From an uncultured Clostridium sp. (GTDB taxonomy: Bacteria > Bacillota > Clostridia > TANB77 > CAG-508), in assembly GCA_900553685.1 (NCBI GenBank), contig USEI01000030.1:1-9070 (forward strand): a DNA stretch of 9,070 bases, given 5' to 3'. The notes under the pieces were generated by a model, which saw nothing but the letters and a program-made list of their open reading frames with translations, had not been told where the DNA came from and did no database searches. The position numbers were made by a program, and so were the translations under genes. Positions 1 through 6,785 of this stretch are shown here, piece after piece; position 1 is the first letter of the stretch; each line of letters starts with the position of its first letter.

Positions 1-580
1 CATATGTTGTATCTGCTTCTGCAAATCCATAATCGATATCTGCTCTTAAAGTTTGAAGAGGTATTGTACCTTCTTTATAGAATTCTGTTCTAGCCATATC
101 TGCTCCACCTAATCTTCCAGATACTGAAGTCTTAATTCCTAACGCACCTGCTTTCATAGATTTTTGCATACATTGTTTCATTGCTCTTCTGAATGAAATT
201 CTTCTTTCTAGTTGTCCTGCGATATTTTCTGCAACTAATTGTGCATCTATATCAACATTTTTAACCTCAACTATATTTAAATTTACTTCTTTATTAATCA
301 TTTTTTGTAATTCAAGTTTTAATTCTTCAGCAAGGTTTCCACCTTTCCCGATTACTAAACCTGGTTTTGCTGTGAATACATTAACTTTAACAAATTTAGC
401 AGTTCTTTCAATTTCAATTTTTGAAATTCCACTAACATATAATTTTTTCTTTACATATTTACGGATTTTATTATCTTCTACAAGATAATCTCCAAAGTTC
501 TTAGAATCTGCATACCATTTTGAACTCCAATCCTTAATTATGCCAACTCTTAATCCATGTGGATCCATTTTTTGTCCCAT
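1..580 (-). CDS. rpsC: 30S ribosomal protein S3 (3' end outside window)
   Basis: Ribosomal protein S3 is part of the 30S head and helps form the mRNA entry channel. I translated 193 residues from the ATG at 580; the frame is still open at position 1, so the C-terminus is missing. The N-terminus [13 protein letters not shown] is the standard S3 start. The KH RNA-binding domain is visible, with the GXXG loop GKGG at residues 78-81 inside [10 protein letters not shown]. The conserved stretch [13 protein letters not shown] lies at about 152-164. The start is set by GAAAGGAGGA a few bases upstream. It follows rplV after a 22-nt gap, the normal S10 operon order, so it should be co-transcribed from the promoter ahead of rpsJ. 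The only small oddity is Met5 where Val is common (MGQKV). Confidence 0.97.
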   Translation of the reverse strand, partial: MGQKMDPHGLRVGIIKDWSSKWYADSKNFGDYLVEDNKIRKYVKKKLYVSGISKIEIERTAKFVKVNVFTAKPGLVIGKGGNLAEELKLELQKMINKEVNLNIVEVKNVDIDAQLVAENIAGQLERRISFRRAMKQCMQKSMKAGALGIKTSVSGRLGGADMARTEFYKEGTIPLQTLRADIDYGFAEADTTY

Positions 581-602
581 TTTAAATAAATCCTCCTTTC
601 TT

Positions 603-965
603 TTACACTCTTTCTCTCAATACTATTGTTATATGACTTGTTCTTTTTCTAATTCTAACTGCTGAACCTTTTGCAGCAGGTCTAATTCTCTTTAATGTTG
701 GACCTTGATTTGCATAAATTTCAGCAACATATAATTTATTACTAGCCATGTTATGATTATTTTCAGCATTTGCGATAGCTGATTTTAGTAATTTTTCTAA
801 TATTTCAGATGCAGCTTTTGGTGTGAACTTAACGATAGCTAAAGCTTCATTAACATCTTTTCCTCTTAATAAATCTGCAACTATCTTCACTTTTCTAGGT
901 GAAATTCTTGCAAATTTAAGAGTTGCAACTGCTTCTGGTACGATTTCTTGCATTACTTCTTCCAC
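603..965 (-). CDS. rplV: 50S ribosomal protein L22
   Basis: L22 binds 23S rRNA early in 50S assembly, and its long beta-hairpin lines the peptide exit tunnel. The 120-residue product has the family core from about residue 16 ([20 protein letters not shown]). The tunnel hairpin is at about 88-112 ([20 protein letters not shown]). The start is GTG at 965, chosen because AAGGAGGG lies 7-8 nt upstream; the in-frame ATG four codons later would be about 20 nt from that site. The N-terminus is therefore about 12 residues longer than minimal L22 proteins. It follows rpsS after 29 nt and precedes rpsC by 22 nt in the S10 operon. Confidence 0.97.
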   Translation of the reverse strand: MEEVMQEIVPEAVATLKFARISPRKVKIVADLLRGKDVNEALAIVKFTPKAASEILEKLLKSAIANAENNHNMASNKLYVAEIYANQGPTLKRIRPAAKGSAVRIRKRTSHITIVLRERV

Positions 966-994
966 TTTATTTCCCTCCTTAAAGTAGTTTTATT

Positions 995-1270
995 TTATTT
1001 TTTTGTTGTTTTTTCTCCAGCATGACCTTTGAATGTTCTTGTTGGAGCAAATTCTCCTAATTTATGTCCTATCATTTCTTCTGATATATAAACAGGTACA
1101 TGTTTTCTACCATCATGAACAGCTATTGTGTGTCCAACCATTTGCGGATATATAGTAGAAGCTCTTGACCATGTTTTTAATACTTCTTTCTTTCCTGATT
1201 CATTCATAGCTTCAATTCTTTTCATAAGTTCAGGAGCTACGTATGGTACTTTTTTACTAGATCTTGACAT
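995..1270 (-). CDS. rpsS: 30S ribosomal protein S19
   Basis: S19 sits in the 30S head with S13 and contacts the A-site region and intersubunit bridges. The 91-residue length is typical. The family signature is clear at about residues 31-83: [21 protein letters not shown], followed by [10 protein letters not shown] and [23 protein letters not shown] ribosome binding site lies 11 nt before the ATG at 1270, a slightly long spacing. The gene lies between rplB (20 nt away) and rplV (29 nt away), exactly as in the canonical S10 operon. Nothing in the protein looks unusual. Confidence 0.97.
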   Translation of the reverse strand: MSRSSKKVPYVAPELMKRIEAMNESGKKEVLKTWSRASTIYPQMVGHTIAVHDGRKHVPVYISEEMIGHKLGEFAPTRTFKGHAGEKTTKK

Positions 1271-1290
1271 AAGTATTATTTCCCTCCTTC

Positions 1291-2118
1291 TTATTTTCTT
1301 CTCTTAACAATAAATTTATCAGATTGTTTATTTTTCTTTCTTGTTTTATATCCAAGAGCTGGTTTACCCCAAGGTGTCATTGGTCCTGAGTGTCCTACTG
1401 GTGCTCTACCTTCACCACCACCATGAGGGTGATCTACTGGGTTCATTACAGAACCTCTAACTTCAGGTCTTTTACCCATATGTCTGCTTCTTCCAGCTTT
1501 ACCTATTTTAACATTTTCATGATCTGAATTTCCAACTGTTCCTATGGTTGCTCTACATACAGCCATTATTAATCTCATTTCTCCTGATGGAAGTCTTACG
1601 TGAGCATATTTACCTTCTTTAGCCATTAATTGTGCTTCTTGACCAGCAGCTCTAACTAATTTTCCACCTTGCCCAGGATTTAATTCTATATTATGAATCA
1701 TTGTACCTACTGGTATACTTTCAATTTTCATACAGTTTCCTGGTTTAATATCTACTTTATCTCCTGATATTACTTTATCACCATCTGTTAATCCGATTGG
1801 CGCTAAGATGTATGCTCTTTCGCCATCTTCATATTCAATTAAAGCAATGTTTGCACTTCTGTTAGGATCATATTCAATTCCTATAACAGTTGCAGTCATA
1901 TCATCTTTTCTTCTTTTAAAATCTATTATTCTATATTTTTGTCTGTTTCCCCCACCTTGGTGACGTACAGTTATTCTACCATATGAGTTTCTTCCTGAAT
2001 TTTTCTTTTTCTTTGCAAGTAAAGATTTTTCAGGAGTAGATTTTGTTATTTCATCAAATGTAGAAACTGTCATGTTTCTTAATGATGGAGTTGTTGGGTT
2101 AAAATGTTTCATTCCCAT
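1291..2118 (-). CDS. rplB: 50S ribosomal protein L2
   Basis: L2 is needed for 30S-50S subunit association and lies near the peptidyl transferase centre. The 275-residue length is normal. The N-terminus reads [19 protein letters not shown], matching the family. The invariant DHPHGGGEG motif occurs at about 229-237; His230 corresponds to the functionally important His229 of E. coli L2. The basic C-terminal tail ([18 protein letters not shown]) is intact. The ATG at 2118 has AAGGAGAG 8 nt upstream, so it is preferred to the ATG two codons later. An 80-nt gap separates it from rplW, with only a weak 5-bp stem and no promoter that I would call. Confidence 0.97.
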   Translation of the reverse strand: MGMKHFNPTTPSLRNMTVSTFDEITKSTPEKSLLAKKKKNSGRNSYGRITVRHQGGGNRQKYRIIDFKRRKDDMTATVIGIEYDPNRSANIALIEYEDGERAYILAPIGLTDGDKVISGDKVDIKPGNCMKIESIPVGTMIHNIELNPGQGGKLVRAAGQEAQLMAKEGKYAHVRLPSGEMRLIMAVCRATIGTVGNSDHENVKIGKAGRSRHMGKRPEVRGSVMNPVDHPHGGGEGRAPVGHSGPMTPWGKPALGYKTRKKNKQSDKFIVKRRK

Positions 2119-2198
2119 TTTTAATTCTCTCCTTTTTAATTTTATTTTCCTAGTGTTAAAACTAGATATTTATTCTTATTTTACTTTTTTTATGTAGA

Positions 2199-2546
2199 TT
2201 AAGCTCCCATAAATTCATCAATTGAATCTTTATATTTTTTAGAAACTTTCTTTGTTTTTCCACCTTCTGTTAAGTATGTTATTTCTGATGGATTAGTATC
2301 GATTGTAACTATTGCTTTTTTCCAATCTGATGTTCTTCCTACGCTTCTTCCTACTCTTTTTTCTTTTCCTTTTACTGTAATTGTATTAACGCTTAATACT
2401 TTTACTTCAAAAAGTTTTTCTACAGCTCTTGCTATATCAACTTTTGTAGCTTTTTTATTTACTTTAAAGGTATACTTTCCTTCTTGTAATCCATCATTAC
2501 TTTTTTCAGTAATAATTGGTTCTATTATGATATCTTCTGCCATCAT
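2199..2546 (-). CDS. rplW: 50S ribosomal protein L23
   Basis: L23 lies at the polypeptide exit site and is a docking point for trigger factor and SRP. The 115-residue product has [11 protein letters not shown] at 6-16 and the conserved core [19 protein letters not shown] at about 25-43, then [12 protein letters not shown]. It is about 15 residues longer than common L23 proteins because of a lysine-rich C-terminal tail (from about residue 95). The start is one of two adjacent ATGs (2546 or 2543). The ribosome binding site GAGGAGGTG lies inside the last codons of rplD, and the rplD stop and this ATG are separated by a single base (TAAGATG). This arrangement indicates translational coupling with rplD. 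Confidence 0.96.
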   Translation of the reverse strand: MMAEDIIIEPIITEKSNDGLQEGKYTFKVNKKATKVDIARAVEKLFEVKVLSVNTITVKGKEKRVGRSVGRTSDWKKAIVTIDTNPSEITYLTEGGKTKKVSKKYKDSIDEFMGA

Positions 2547-2547
2547 C

Positions 2548-3171
2548 TTATGCGTACACCTCCTCTAATTTTTTAACTGTATCTAAAGTAATTATTAAGT
2601 TTTTGTATTTTAATAAATCATAAACATTTATTGTATTTACTAAACTTGTTTTTACTCCTTCTATATTTCTTGCAGATTTTTGAATGTTTTCATTCTTTTC
2701 TGATAAAACGATTAAAGATTTACCTTCTACTTTTAAGTTTGTTAATGTTTTAGCCATTTCTTTAGTTTTAATTTCTTTTAAATCTAAACTATCAACAACA
2801 ACTAATTCATTTTCTAAAACTTTAGAACTTAATATTGATTTAATTGCAAGTCTCTTTTCTTTCTTATTAACTGTATATTTATATGAACGTGGTTTTGGCC
2901 CTAATGCTATACCACCTTTAATCCATTGTGGAGCTCTGATACTTCCTTGTCTAGCTCTACCAGTACCTTTTTGTCTCCATGGTTTTCTTCCACCACCACG
3001 AACTTCCGCTCTTGTTTTTGTGCTTTGTGTACCTTGTCTTTGGTTAGCTAAAAAGTTAACTAAAACACTATGTACAACTGCTTCATTTGGCTCTATACCA
3101 AATATTTCTTCTTTTAGTTCTACTTGTTTAACTTTCTTTCCTTCTATATTGTATACATCTATATTAGGCAT
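2548..3171 (-). CDS. rplD: 50S ribosomal protein L4
   Basis: L4 binds domain I/II of 23S rRNA, and its extended loop reaches the exit-tunnel constriction. In E. coli it is also the autogenous repressor of the S10 operon. The 207-residue length is normal. The basic loop lies at about 44-97 and contains the family hallmarks [20 protein letters not shown] (54-73) and [12 protein letters not shown]. The ATG at 3171 has GGAAGGAGG upstream, 17 nt after the rplC stop. The 3' end of the gene carries the ribosome binding site of rplW. Whether this L4 acts on the operon leader, as in enterobacteria, cannot be told from sequence; the leader here does not look like the E. coli S10 leader. Confidence 0.97.
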   Translation of the reverse strand: MPNIDVYNIEGKKVKQVELKEEIFGIEPNEAVVHSVLVNFLANQRQGTQSTKTRAEVRGGGRKPWRQKGTGRARQGSIRAPQWIKGGIALGPKPRSYKYTVNKKEKRLAIKSILSSKVLENELVVVDSLDLKEIKTKEMAKTLTNLKVEGKSLIVLSEKNENIQKSARNIEGVKTSLVNTINVYDLLKYKNLIITLDTVKKLEEVYA

Positions 3172-3188
3172 CTATTTTTCCTCCTTCC

Positions 3189-3815
3189 TTACGCTTTTAC
3201 GCTTGTTTTTAATTTTAATATTGCACCTTTAGCTCCTGGTACACTACCTTTTACTAAAATTGCATTTTTATCTAAATCTACTCTTACAACATCTAAGTTT
3301 TGTATTGTAACTGTAACTCTTCCCATATGTCCTGGAAGTTTTTTACCTTTAAATACTCTACCTGGTGTTGATGTTGGTCCCATTGAACCTGGTCTTCTAT
3401 GATACATAGAACCATGACCCATAGGTCCTCTTGATTGTCCATGACGTTTAATAACACCTTGGAATCCTTTTCCTTTTGAAATTCCTTGTACGTCGATTTT
3501 GTCTCCTACTTGGAAAGTATCAACTTTTATTTCATCTCCTACATTAACTCCATCTACAGAATTCATTCTGAATTCTCTTAAATGTTTTTTAAGCGCTAAT
3601 TTTGCTTTTGAAAAATGTCCTTTTTCTGGTTTGTTTAATTTACTTTCCTTTACATCACCATATCCTAATTGAATAGCATTATATCCGTCTGTTTCTACAG
3701 ATTTAACTTGTGCTACTAAACAAGGACCAGCTTCTATTACTGTAACTGGAATAACTTTTCCTTTTTCATCAAATATTTGAGTCATTCCAACTTTTTTTCC
3801 TATTAATGTTTTCAT
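3189..3815 (-). CDS. rplC: 50S ribosomal protein L3
   Basis: L3 is an early-assembly 50S protein whose loops reach toward the peptidyl transferase centre. The 208-residue protein starts [15 protein letters not shown]. It carries the central signature [22 protein letters not shown] (about 115-136), HRRPGSMG (139-146) and [16 protein letters not shown] (150-165). By alignment, the position of the glutamine methylated by PrmB in E. coli L3 is Ser149 here, as expected outside Proteobacteria. TTAGGAGGG lies just before the ATG at 3815. The gene is separated from rpsJ by 180 nt of structured non-coding sequence (separate entry), which is long for this operon. Confidence 0.97.
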   Translation of the reverse strand: MKTLIGKKVGMTQIFDEKGKVIPVTVIEAGPCLVAQVKSVETDGYNAIQLGYGDVKESKLNKPEKGHFSKAKLALKKHLREFRMNSVDGVNVGDEIKVDTFQVGDKIDVQGISKGKGFQGVIKRHGQSRGPMGHGSMYHRRPGSMGPTSTPGRVFKGKKLPGHMGRVTVTIQNLDVVRVDLDKNAILVKGSVPGAKGAILKLKTSVKA

Positions 3816-3835
3816 TTTTCCCTCCTAATACTATT

Positions 3836-3948
3836 GGCTGATATTTTGTTTTCTATATTTTTATAGGATATCAGCTTGGTCTTAATAGAGACCTCTTTAA
3901 ATAATAATTTGTTTTAAATATTTATAGCCTCATTCTTTTTTGGCTATC
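3836..3948 (-). promoter_or_regulatory. Structured leader between rpsJ and rplC
   Basis: In the rpsJ-rplC gap the minus-strand RNA can form three consecutive hairpins. The first is GATAGCC...GGCTAT (arms 3942-3947 and 3924-3929, 6 bp, 12-nt loop). The second is GGTCT...AGACC (3889-3893 with 3878-3882, 5 bp, 6-nt loop). The third is GCTGATAT...ATATCAGC (3868-3875 with 3837-3844, 8 bp) enclosing a 5-bp hairpin (3862-3866 with 3853-3857). The last one ends about 12 nt before the rplC ribosome binding site. No uridine run follows any of them, so simple termination is not indicated. I infer a translational control element or an RNA processing site; function is unproven. Confidence 0.5.
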
Positions 3949-3995
3949 ATTAAAGTTACAATTAATAATAAGTAATAAATTTATTAGAACTTAAA

Positions 3996-4328
3996 TTATA
4001 ACTTAATTTCAATATCAACACCTGCTGGTAAGTCTATCTTCATAAGACTATCTACAGTTTTTTGTGTTGGGTAAAGAATGTCGATAACTCTTTTATGTGT
4101 TCTCATTTCAAATTGTTCTCTTGAATCTTTGTGTTTGTGTGGAGAACGTAAAATTGTTATGATTTCTTTTTCTGTTGGTAGTGGAATAGGACCTGAAACT
4201 TTTGCTCCTGTTCTTTTAGCAGTATCTACTATTTTTTCAGCAGACTGTTCTAAAACTACATGATCATAAGCTTTTAATCTTATTCTGATTTTTTCACTTG
4301 CTACCGCATTTCCTGTTACTGTTGCCAT
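3996..4328 (-). CDS. rpsJ: 30S ribosomal protein S10 (NusE)
   Basis: S10 is a 30S head protein and, as NusE, also works with NusB in transcription antitermination. The 110-residue protein holds the whole family core: [11 protein letters not shown] (13-23), [19 protein letters not shown] (37-55), [20 protein letters not shown] (59-78) and the C-terminal [11 protein letters not shown]. It is about 8 residues longer at the N-terminus ([11 protein letters not shown]) than the usual 102-103 residues. That start is supported by AAGGAGGG about 8 nt before the ATG at 4328, and no other start fits better. It is the first gene of the operon here; the promoter, leader and attenuator candidates upstream are listed separately. 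Confidence 0.97.
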   Translation of the reverse strand: MATVTGNAVASEKIRIRLKAYDHVVLEQSAEKIVDTAKRTGAKVSGPIPLPTEKEIITILRSPHKHKDSREQFEMRTHKRVIDILYPTQKTVDSLMKIDLPAGVDIEIKL

Positions 4329-4406
4329 GTAAATTTCCCTCCTTAAATATTTTTTATTTTTGGTCGGAAGTTATAACGCACCCAGGTGTTTCTTTTTTAC
4401 CTATAT

Positions 4407-4438
4407 AAAAACCCAAGTATTGCATGATATTTCTTGGG
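4407..4438 (-). terminator. Attenuator-like terminator in the S10 leader
   Basis: On the minus strand, CCCAAG (4433-4438) and CTTGGG (4412-4417) form a 6-bp stem that can gain 3 inner pairs, followed at once by TTTTTAT. It lies about 130 nt after the predicted transcription start and about 80 nt before the rpsJ ATG, inside the leader. This placement fits conditional termination of the S10 operon. The segment CCAAG at 4471-4475 could pair with the 3' arm as a weak 5-bp alternative. The stem is short, so termination efficiency may be modest. Confidence 0.55.
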
Positions 4439-4474
4439 ATAAGTGCTTTTTTATTTAAATAACTTACCGCCTTG

Positions 4475-4563
4475 GTCTAAGCCACGACATACTCCATAGA
4501 AGTTCCCTCCAAACCTAGACTAATCTAAGATTGTAGCCACATTCTACTTCATCGCTAATCTTA
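4475..4563 (-). promoter_or_regulatory. S10 operon leader RNA: two hairpins (P1, P2)
   Basis: The minus-strand leader beginning near 4568 folds into two clear hairpins. P1 pairs TAAGATT (4557-4563) with AATCTTA (4526-4532), with an inner GTAG/CTAC helix. P2 pairs GTCTAGG (4514-4520) with CTTAGAC (4475-4481; one G-U) and has an apical ACTTC/GGAGT helix with loop TAT (4491-4503). The strand between the two P2 helices contains GGAGGG. The region resembles a ribosomal-protein leader in size and position. Clostridial S10 leaders have been proposed in RNA surveys as far as I recall, but I cannot confirm that this one matches. The ligand (L4, S10 or other) is unknown. Confidence 0.55.
4477..4497 (-). 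CDS. Candidate six-codon leader peptide MEYVVA
   Basis: Inside hairpin P2 of the S10 leader there is ATG GAG TAT GTC GTG GCT TAG on the minus strand. GGAGGG (4505-4510) sits exactly 7 nt before the ATG. The ribosome binding site is as good as those of rpsJ, rplC, rpsS and rplV, which all share GGAGGGAA. The stop codon lies within the closing stem of P2, so a ribosome translating it would open that stem. I infer a possible leader peptide linked to the downstream attenuator. The alternative is that GGAGGG is simply a conserved part of an RNA fold and is not used by ribosomes. There is no sequence homology to rely on at this length. Confidence 0.4.
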   Translation of the reverse strand: MEYVVA

Positions 4564-4574
4564 CATGCCTTTCT

Positions 4575-4603
4575 ATTATATACTCCATAATGTGTAATGT
4601 CAA
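4575..4603 (-). promoter_or_regulatory. Sigma-A promoter of the S10 operon
   Basis: On the minus strand, TTGACA (4598-4603) is followed after exactly 17 nt by TATAAT (4575-4580), a perfect consensus match. The predicted start is near 4568, giving a leader of about 240 nt to the rpsJ ATG. The promoter lies directly after the spoVG terminator, so the operon is set apart from spoVG. Confidence 0.9.
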
Positions 4604-4635
4604 TACATTTTTAGCATATTTTGTAATTTTTATTG

Positions 4636-4674
4636 TTACAAAAAAGAAGATGAATATTTTTTATCATCTTCTTT
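4636..4674 (-). terminator. Intrinsic terminator of spoVG
   Basis: Right after the spoVG stop, the minus strand reads AAAGAAGATGA (4664-4674), a 10-nt loop, then TCATCTTCTTT (4643-4653), running into a T-tract. The stem is 11 bp and perfect. It separates spoVG from the S10 promoter about 35 bp further on. Confidence 0.88.
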
Positions 4675-4680
4675 AATTTA

Positions 4681-4992
4681 TTATTCTGCTGATTCTGATG
4701 TTTCTTCTGATGTTTCAGCTACTGGTGTACTTTCCTCAGTTTCTGGAGCGTTGTATACTTCAAATATAGCATTTTGAATTTTTTCTCTTGTCTCACGATT
4801 GATTGGATGAGCTATATCTTTGTATTCTCCATCGAAAGATTTTTTGCTTGGCATAGCAATAAATAATCCTTTTTGACTTTCGATAACTTTAATGTCACGT
4901 ACAACAAATTCATTATCGAATGTTACAGAAGCAACAGCTTTCATTCTGTTTCCTGAATTAACTTTTTTTAAACGTACATCTGTAATTTGCAT
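4681..4992 (-). CDS. spoVG: SpoVG family regulator
   Basis: SpoVG is a small conserved protein first known from sporulation (septation and cortex) and reported in several Firmicutes as a DNA/RNA-binding global regulator. The family start MQITDVRL is the first 8 residues, followed by [21 protein letters not shown] (17-37), then [10 protein letters not shown] (42-51) and the [14 protein letters not shown] motif (59-72). The start at 4992 is preferred because AAGGCGGTG, one mismatch from the ideal ribosome binding site, lies 7 nt upstream. An in-frame ATG at 5031 has no such site and falls near the predicted transcript start. The tail after residue 82 is acidic and Glu/Thr/Ser-rich, as in many homologues. 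It stands alone between its promoter and terminator, divergent from murC. Confidence 0.95.
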   Translation of the reverse strand: MQITDVRLKKVNSGNRMKAVASVTFDNEFVVRDIKVIESQKGLFIAMPSKKSFDGEYKDIAHPINRETREKIQNAIFEVYNAPETEESTPVAETSEETSESAE

Positions 4993-5025
4993 TTGAGCAC
5001 CGCCTTCCAATGTTATAAAAATTTT

Positions 5026-5042
5026 GTACATATTATATGTAC
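5026..5042. repeat. 17-bp perfect palindrome at the spoVG promoter
   Basis: GTACATATTATATGTAC reads the same on both strands except for its central base. It covers the TATAAT of the sigma-A candidate (5032-5037) and the expected sigma-H start region. Such placement is typical of a repressor operator. The binding protein is not known. Confidence 0.6.
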
Positions 5043-5060
5043 TAGTATATTATTCACCAA
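5032..5060 (-). promoter_or_regulatory. Possible sigma-A promoter of spoVG
   Basis: On the minus strand, TTGGTG (5055-5060; 3 of 6 consensus bases) and TATAAT (5032-5037) are spaced by 17 nt. It overlaps the sigma-H candidate and the palindrome. The -10 is perfect and the -35 weak. The start would be near 5025, about 33 nt before the spoVG ATG. Confidence 0.45.
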
Positions 5061-5078
5061 AAAAAATTTTTTTCCTTC
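5050..5078 (-). promoter_or_regulatory. Sigma-H promoter of spoVG
   Basis: The minus strand has GAAGGAAAA (5070-5078), an 11-nt spacer made only of A and T, and GGTGAATAA (5050-5058). This fits the Bacillus sigma-H consensus RNAGGAWWW-N11/12-RNNGAATWW at every defined position. The spoVG gene of B. subtilis is a classical sigma-H target, so the match agrees with established biology. The predicted start is near 5043. Confidence 0.75.
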
Positions 5079-5112
5079 TTATTTTTACATTTTTTTCTTA
5101 TTTAGTATATTT

Positions 5113-5141
5113 TTAACATTTTTGTGAATACTACATATAAT
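5113..5141 (+). promoter_or_regulatory. Upstream promoter candidate facing murC
   Basis: TTAACA (5113-5118) and TATAAT (5136-5141) are 17 nt apart. A transcript from here would carry a leader of about 190 nt before murC. The -10 area shares the 13-mer TACATATAATATG with the spoVG promoter in opposite orientation. No hairpin-plus-T-run or start codon with a good ribosome binding site was seen between this promoter and the next one (5267). Confidence 0.5.
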
Positions 5142-5266
5142 ATGGTAAATAATTTCTAAATTTATTATTCCCGTATTTTTATTATATATTCACTACCTCT
5201 CTTCACTAGCTTTATAGATAAAATCATAAAATAGTAACTAAAGCTTTAATTTGTATAAAAATTTTA

Positions 5267-5295
5267 TTGAAATATATCATTTTTGAGTATATAAT
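5267..5295 (+). promoter_or_regulatory. Sigma-A promoter of murC
   Basis: TTGAAA (5267-5272) and TATAAT (5290-5295) are 17 nt apart. The predicted start is near 5302, giving a 35-nt leader that includes AAGGAG before the murC start. Confidence 0.75.
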
Positions 5296-5336
5296 ATACC
5301 AAGTATAAAGATTTTAATTAAGGAGCGTGGCTCAAA

Positions 5337-6722
5337 TTGGCTAATTTAGATGAATTAAAACAATATAAAAATATACATATGATAGGAATTGGCGGTACTA
5401 GTATGAGTGGTATTGCTGAAATATTAAAAAATTGGAACTTTAATGTAACTGGTTCTGATTTAAATATATCGGAAAATACAAATAAATTAATAAAAAACGG
5501 CATAAAAGTTACAATTGGTCACGATTTGCAAAACCTATCAAGATCTGATGTTGTAATATATTCAGCTGCAGTTTCAAATAATGATATAGAAATGCAAAAA
5601 GCTAAAGAACTTCATATTCCTACTATTGAAAGAGCAGATTTTTTAGGTTTAATTACCAAAGCTTTTAAAAACACTATTTGCGTTTCAGGTACACATGGAA
5701 AATCAACAACAACTTCTATGCTTTCTGTTTGTTTTCTAGAGGCTTGTAAAGATCCTTCTGTTCAAGTAGGTGCAGAATTAAAACAATTAAATGGTAATTA
5801 TAGAGTTGGTAATAGTGAATATTTTATTATAGAAGCTTGTGAATATGTTGAAAGTTTTCTAAAGTTTTTTCCAAAAACAGAAATAATATTAAATATAGAT
5901 AATGACCATTTGGACTATTTTAAAGATTTAGAGCATATAAAAACTTCTTTTGCTAAGTATGTACGATTATTACCTGATGATGGTTTACTTGTATTAAATG
6001 CAGATGATGAAAACTCATCACATTTATCTAGATTTACTACTGCAAAAACTATTACTTATGGAATAAAAAATGAGCATGCAAATTTCTTAGCAAGAAATAT
6101 ACAATTTAATCAAAATGGTTTTGCAAGTTTTGATGTATATTTTAATAATACATTTTATAAGACAATTAAATTATCTGTACCTGGAATCCATAATGTATCT
6201 AATGCTTTAGCCTGTATAAGTGTTTGCCATATGTATGGAATTGAAAAAGAAGATATAAAAAATGGATTATTGAAATTCACAGGAACTCATAGAAGATTTG
6301 AATTCGTAGGTTCTTTTAACAATATAAATGTTTATGATGATTATGGTCATCACCCAACTGAAATTGTGGCTGTAGCAAATGCATTAAAAAATAAAAAATA
6401 TAATCAATCATGGGTTATATTTCAACCCCACACATACAGTAGAACTAAAAATCTATTAAAAGATTTTGCAAAAGCTTTAATAAATTTTGATAATATTATT
6501 ATTACTGATATTTATGCTGCAAGAGAAAAAAATACTTATGATATAAGTTCAAAAGATTTAGCTGAAGAAATAGCTAGTTTAGGAAAAAAGGCTTATTATA
6601 TGCCTAGTTTTTCTGAGATTGCTAATTTTGTTCACACTCATGCTATTTCTAATGATATAGTAATTACTCAAGGTGCTGGAACTGTTACAAAAATTGGTCC
6701 AATGCTTGTGACTAAGAAATAA
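5337..6722 (+). CDS. murC: UDP-N-acetylmuramate--L-alanine ligase
   Basis: MurC is the cytoplasmic ATP-dependent enzyme that joins L-alanine to UDP-N-acetylmuramic acid, the first amino acid step of peptidoglycan stem synthesis. The 461-residue length is normal. The N-terminal UDP-binding motif is HMIGIGGTSMSG (14-25). The Mur-ligase P-loop is SGTHGKSTTTSM (118-129). Later motifs are EACEY (167-171), NIDNDHLDYF (187-196), GTHRRFE (316-322), DDYGHHPTEI (334-343), FQPHTYSRT (362-370) and GAGTVTKIG (446-454), so all three domains look intact. The start is TTG at 5337 with AAGGAG 11 nt upstream; the next in-frame ATG would cut into the glycine motif region. It is transcribed alone, divergent from spoVG, and ends at a strong terminator. 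Confidence 0.96.
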   Translation: MANLDELKQYKNIHMIGIGGTSMSGIAEILKNWNFNVTGSDLNISENTNKLIKNGIKVTIGHDLQNLSRSDVVIYSAAVSNNDIEMQKAKELHIPTIERADFLGLITKAFKNTICVSGTHGKSTTTSMLSVCFLEACKDPSVQVGAELKQLNGNYRVGNSEYFIIEACEYVESFLKFFPKTEIILNIDNDHLDYFKDLEHIKTSFAKYVRLLPDDGLLVLNADDENSSHLSRFTTAKTITYGIKNEHANFLARNIQFNQNGFASFDVYFNNTFYKTIKLSVPGIHNVSNALACISVCHMYGIEKEDIKNGLLKFTGTHRRFEFVGSFNNINVYDDYGHHPTEIVAVANALKNKKYNQSWVIFQPHTYSRTKNLLKDFAKALINFDNIIITDIYAAREKNTYDISSKDLAEEIASLGKKAYYMPSFSEIANFVHTHAISNDIVITQGAGTVTKIGPMLVTKK

Positions 6723-6737
6723 TTTATAAGAGAAGAG

Positions 6738-6785
6738 AAAAATCATAATGAACACTTTGCTTAAATGTGTTTATTATGATTTTTT
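6738..6785 (+). terminator. Terminator of murC, possibly bidirectional
   Basis: Arms 6738-6755 and 6767-6784 are complementary over 18 bp with one G-U pair (GAACAC/GTGTTT), with an 11-nt loop and a T-run at 6780-6785. Read on the minus strand, the same hairpin is followed by TTTTTC, so it may also stop transcription of the Ham1 remnant, whose last codons lie inside it. Confidence 0.88.

Noticed and set aside
2150..2165. Small CTAGT/ACTAG hairpin between rplW and rplB
   Set aside because: It is only a 5-bp stem without a T-run, which is expected by chance in such DNA.
2684..3402. Two plus-strand open frames of 182 and 92 codons
   Set aside because: They lie antisense to rplD and rplC, which are certain. 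They have no ribosome binding site, and their composition is what the complementary strand of lysine-rich genes gives.
3980..4012. Possible promoter at the end of rpsJ (TTGATA with TATAAT)
   Set aside because: The boxes are only 12 nt apart on the minus strand, which is too close for sigma-A; other spacings give poor -10 boxes.
4078..4263. Plus-strand open frame of 61 codons
   Set aside because: It is antisense to rpsJ with no ribosome binding site or promoter.
4993..5031. Longer spoVG start at the ATG at 5031
   Set aside because: It has no ribosome binding site and falls at the predicted transcript start. AAGGCGGTG before 4992 and the family N-terminus favour the shorter form.
5318..5503. 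Minus-strand open frame of 61 codons across the murC start
   Set aside because: It is antisense to the clear MurC N-terminal motif and has no start signals.
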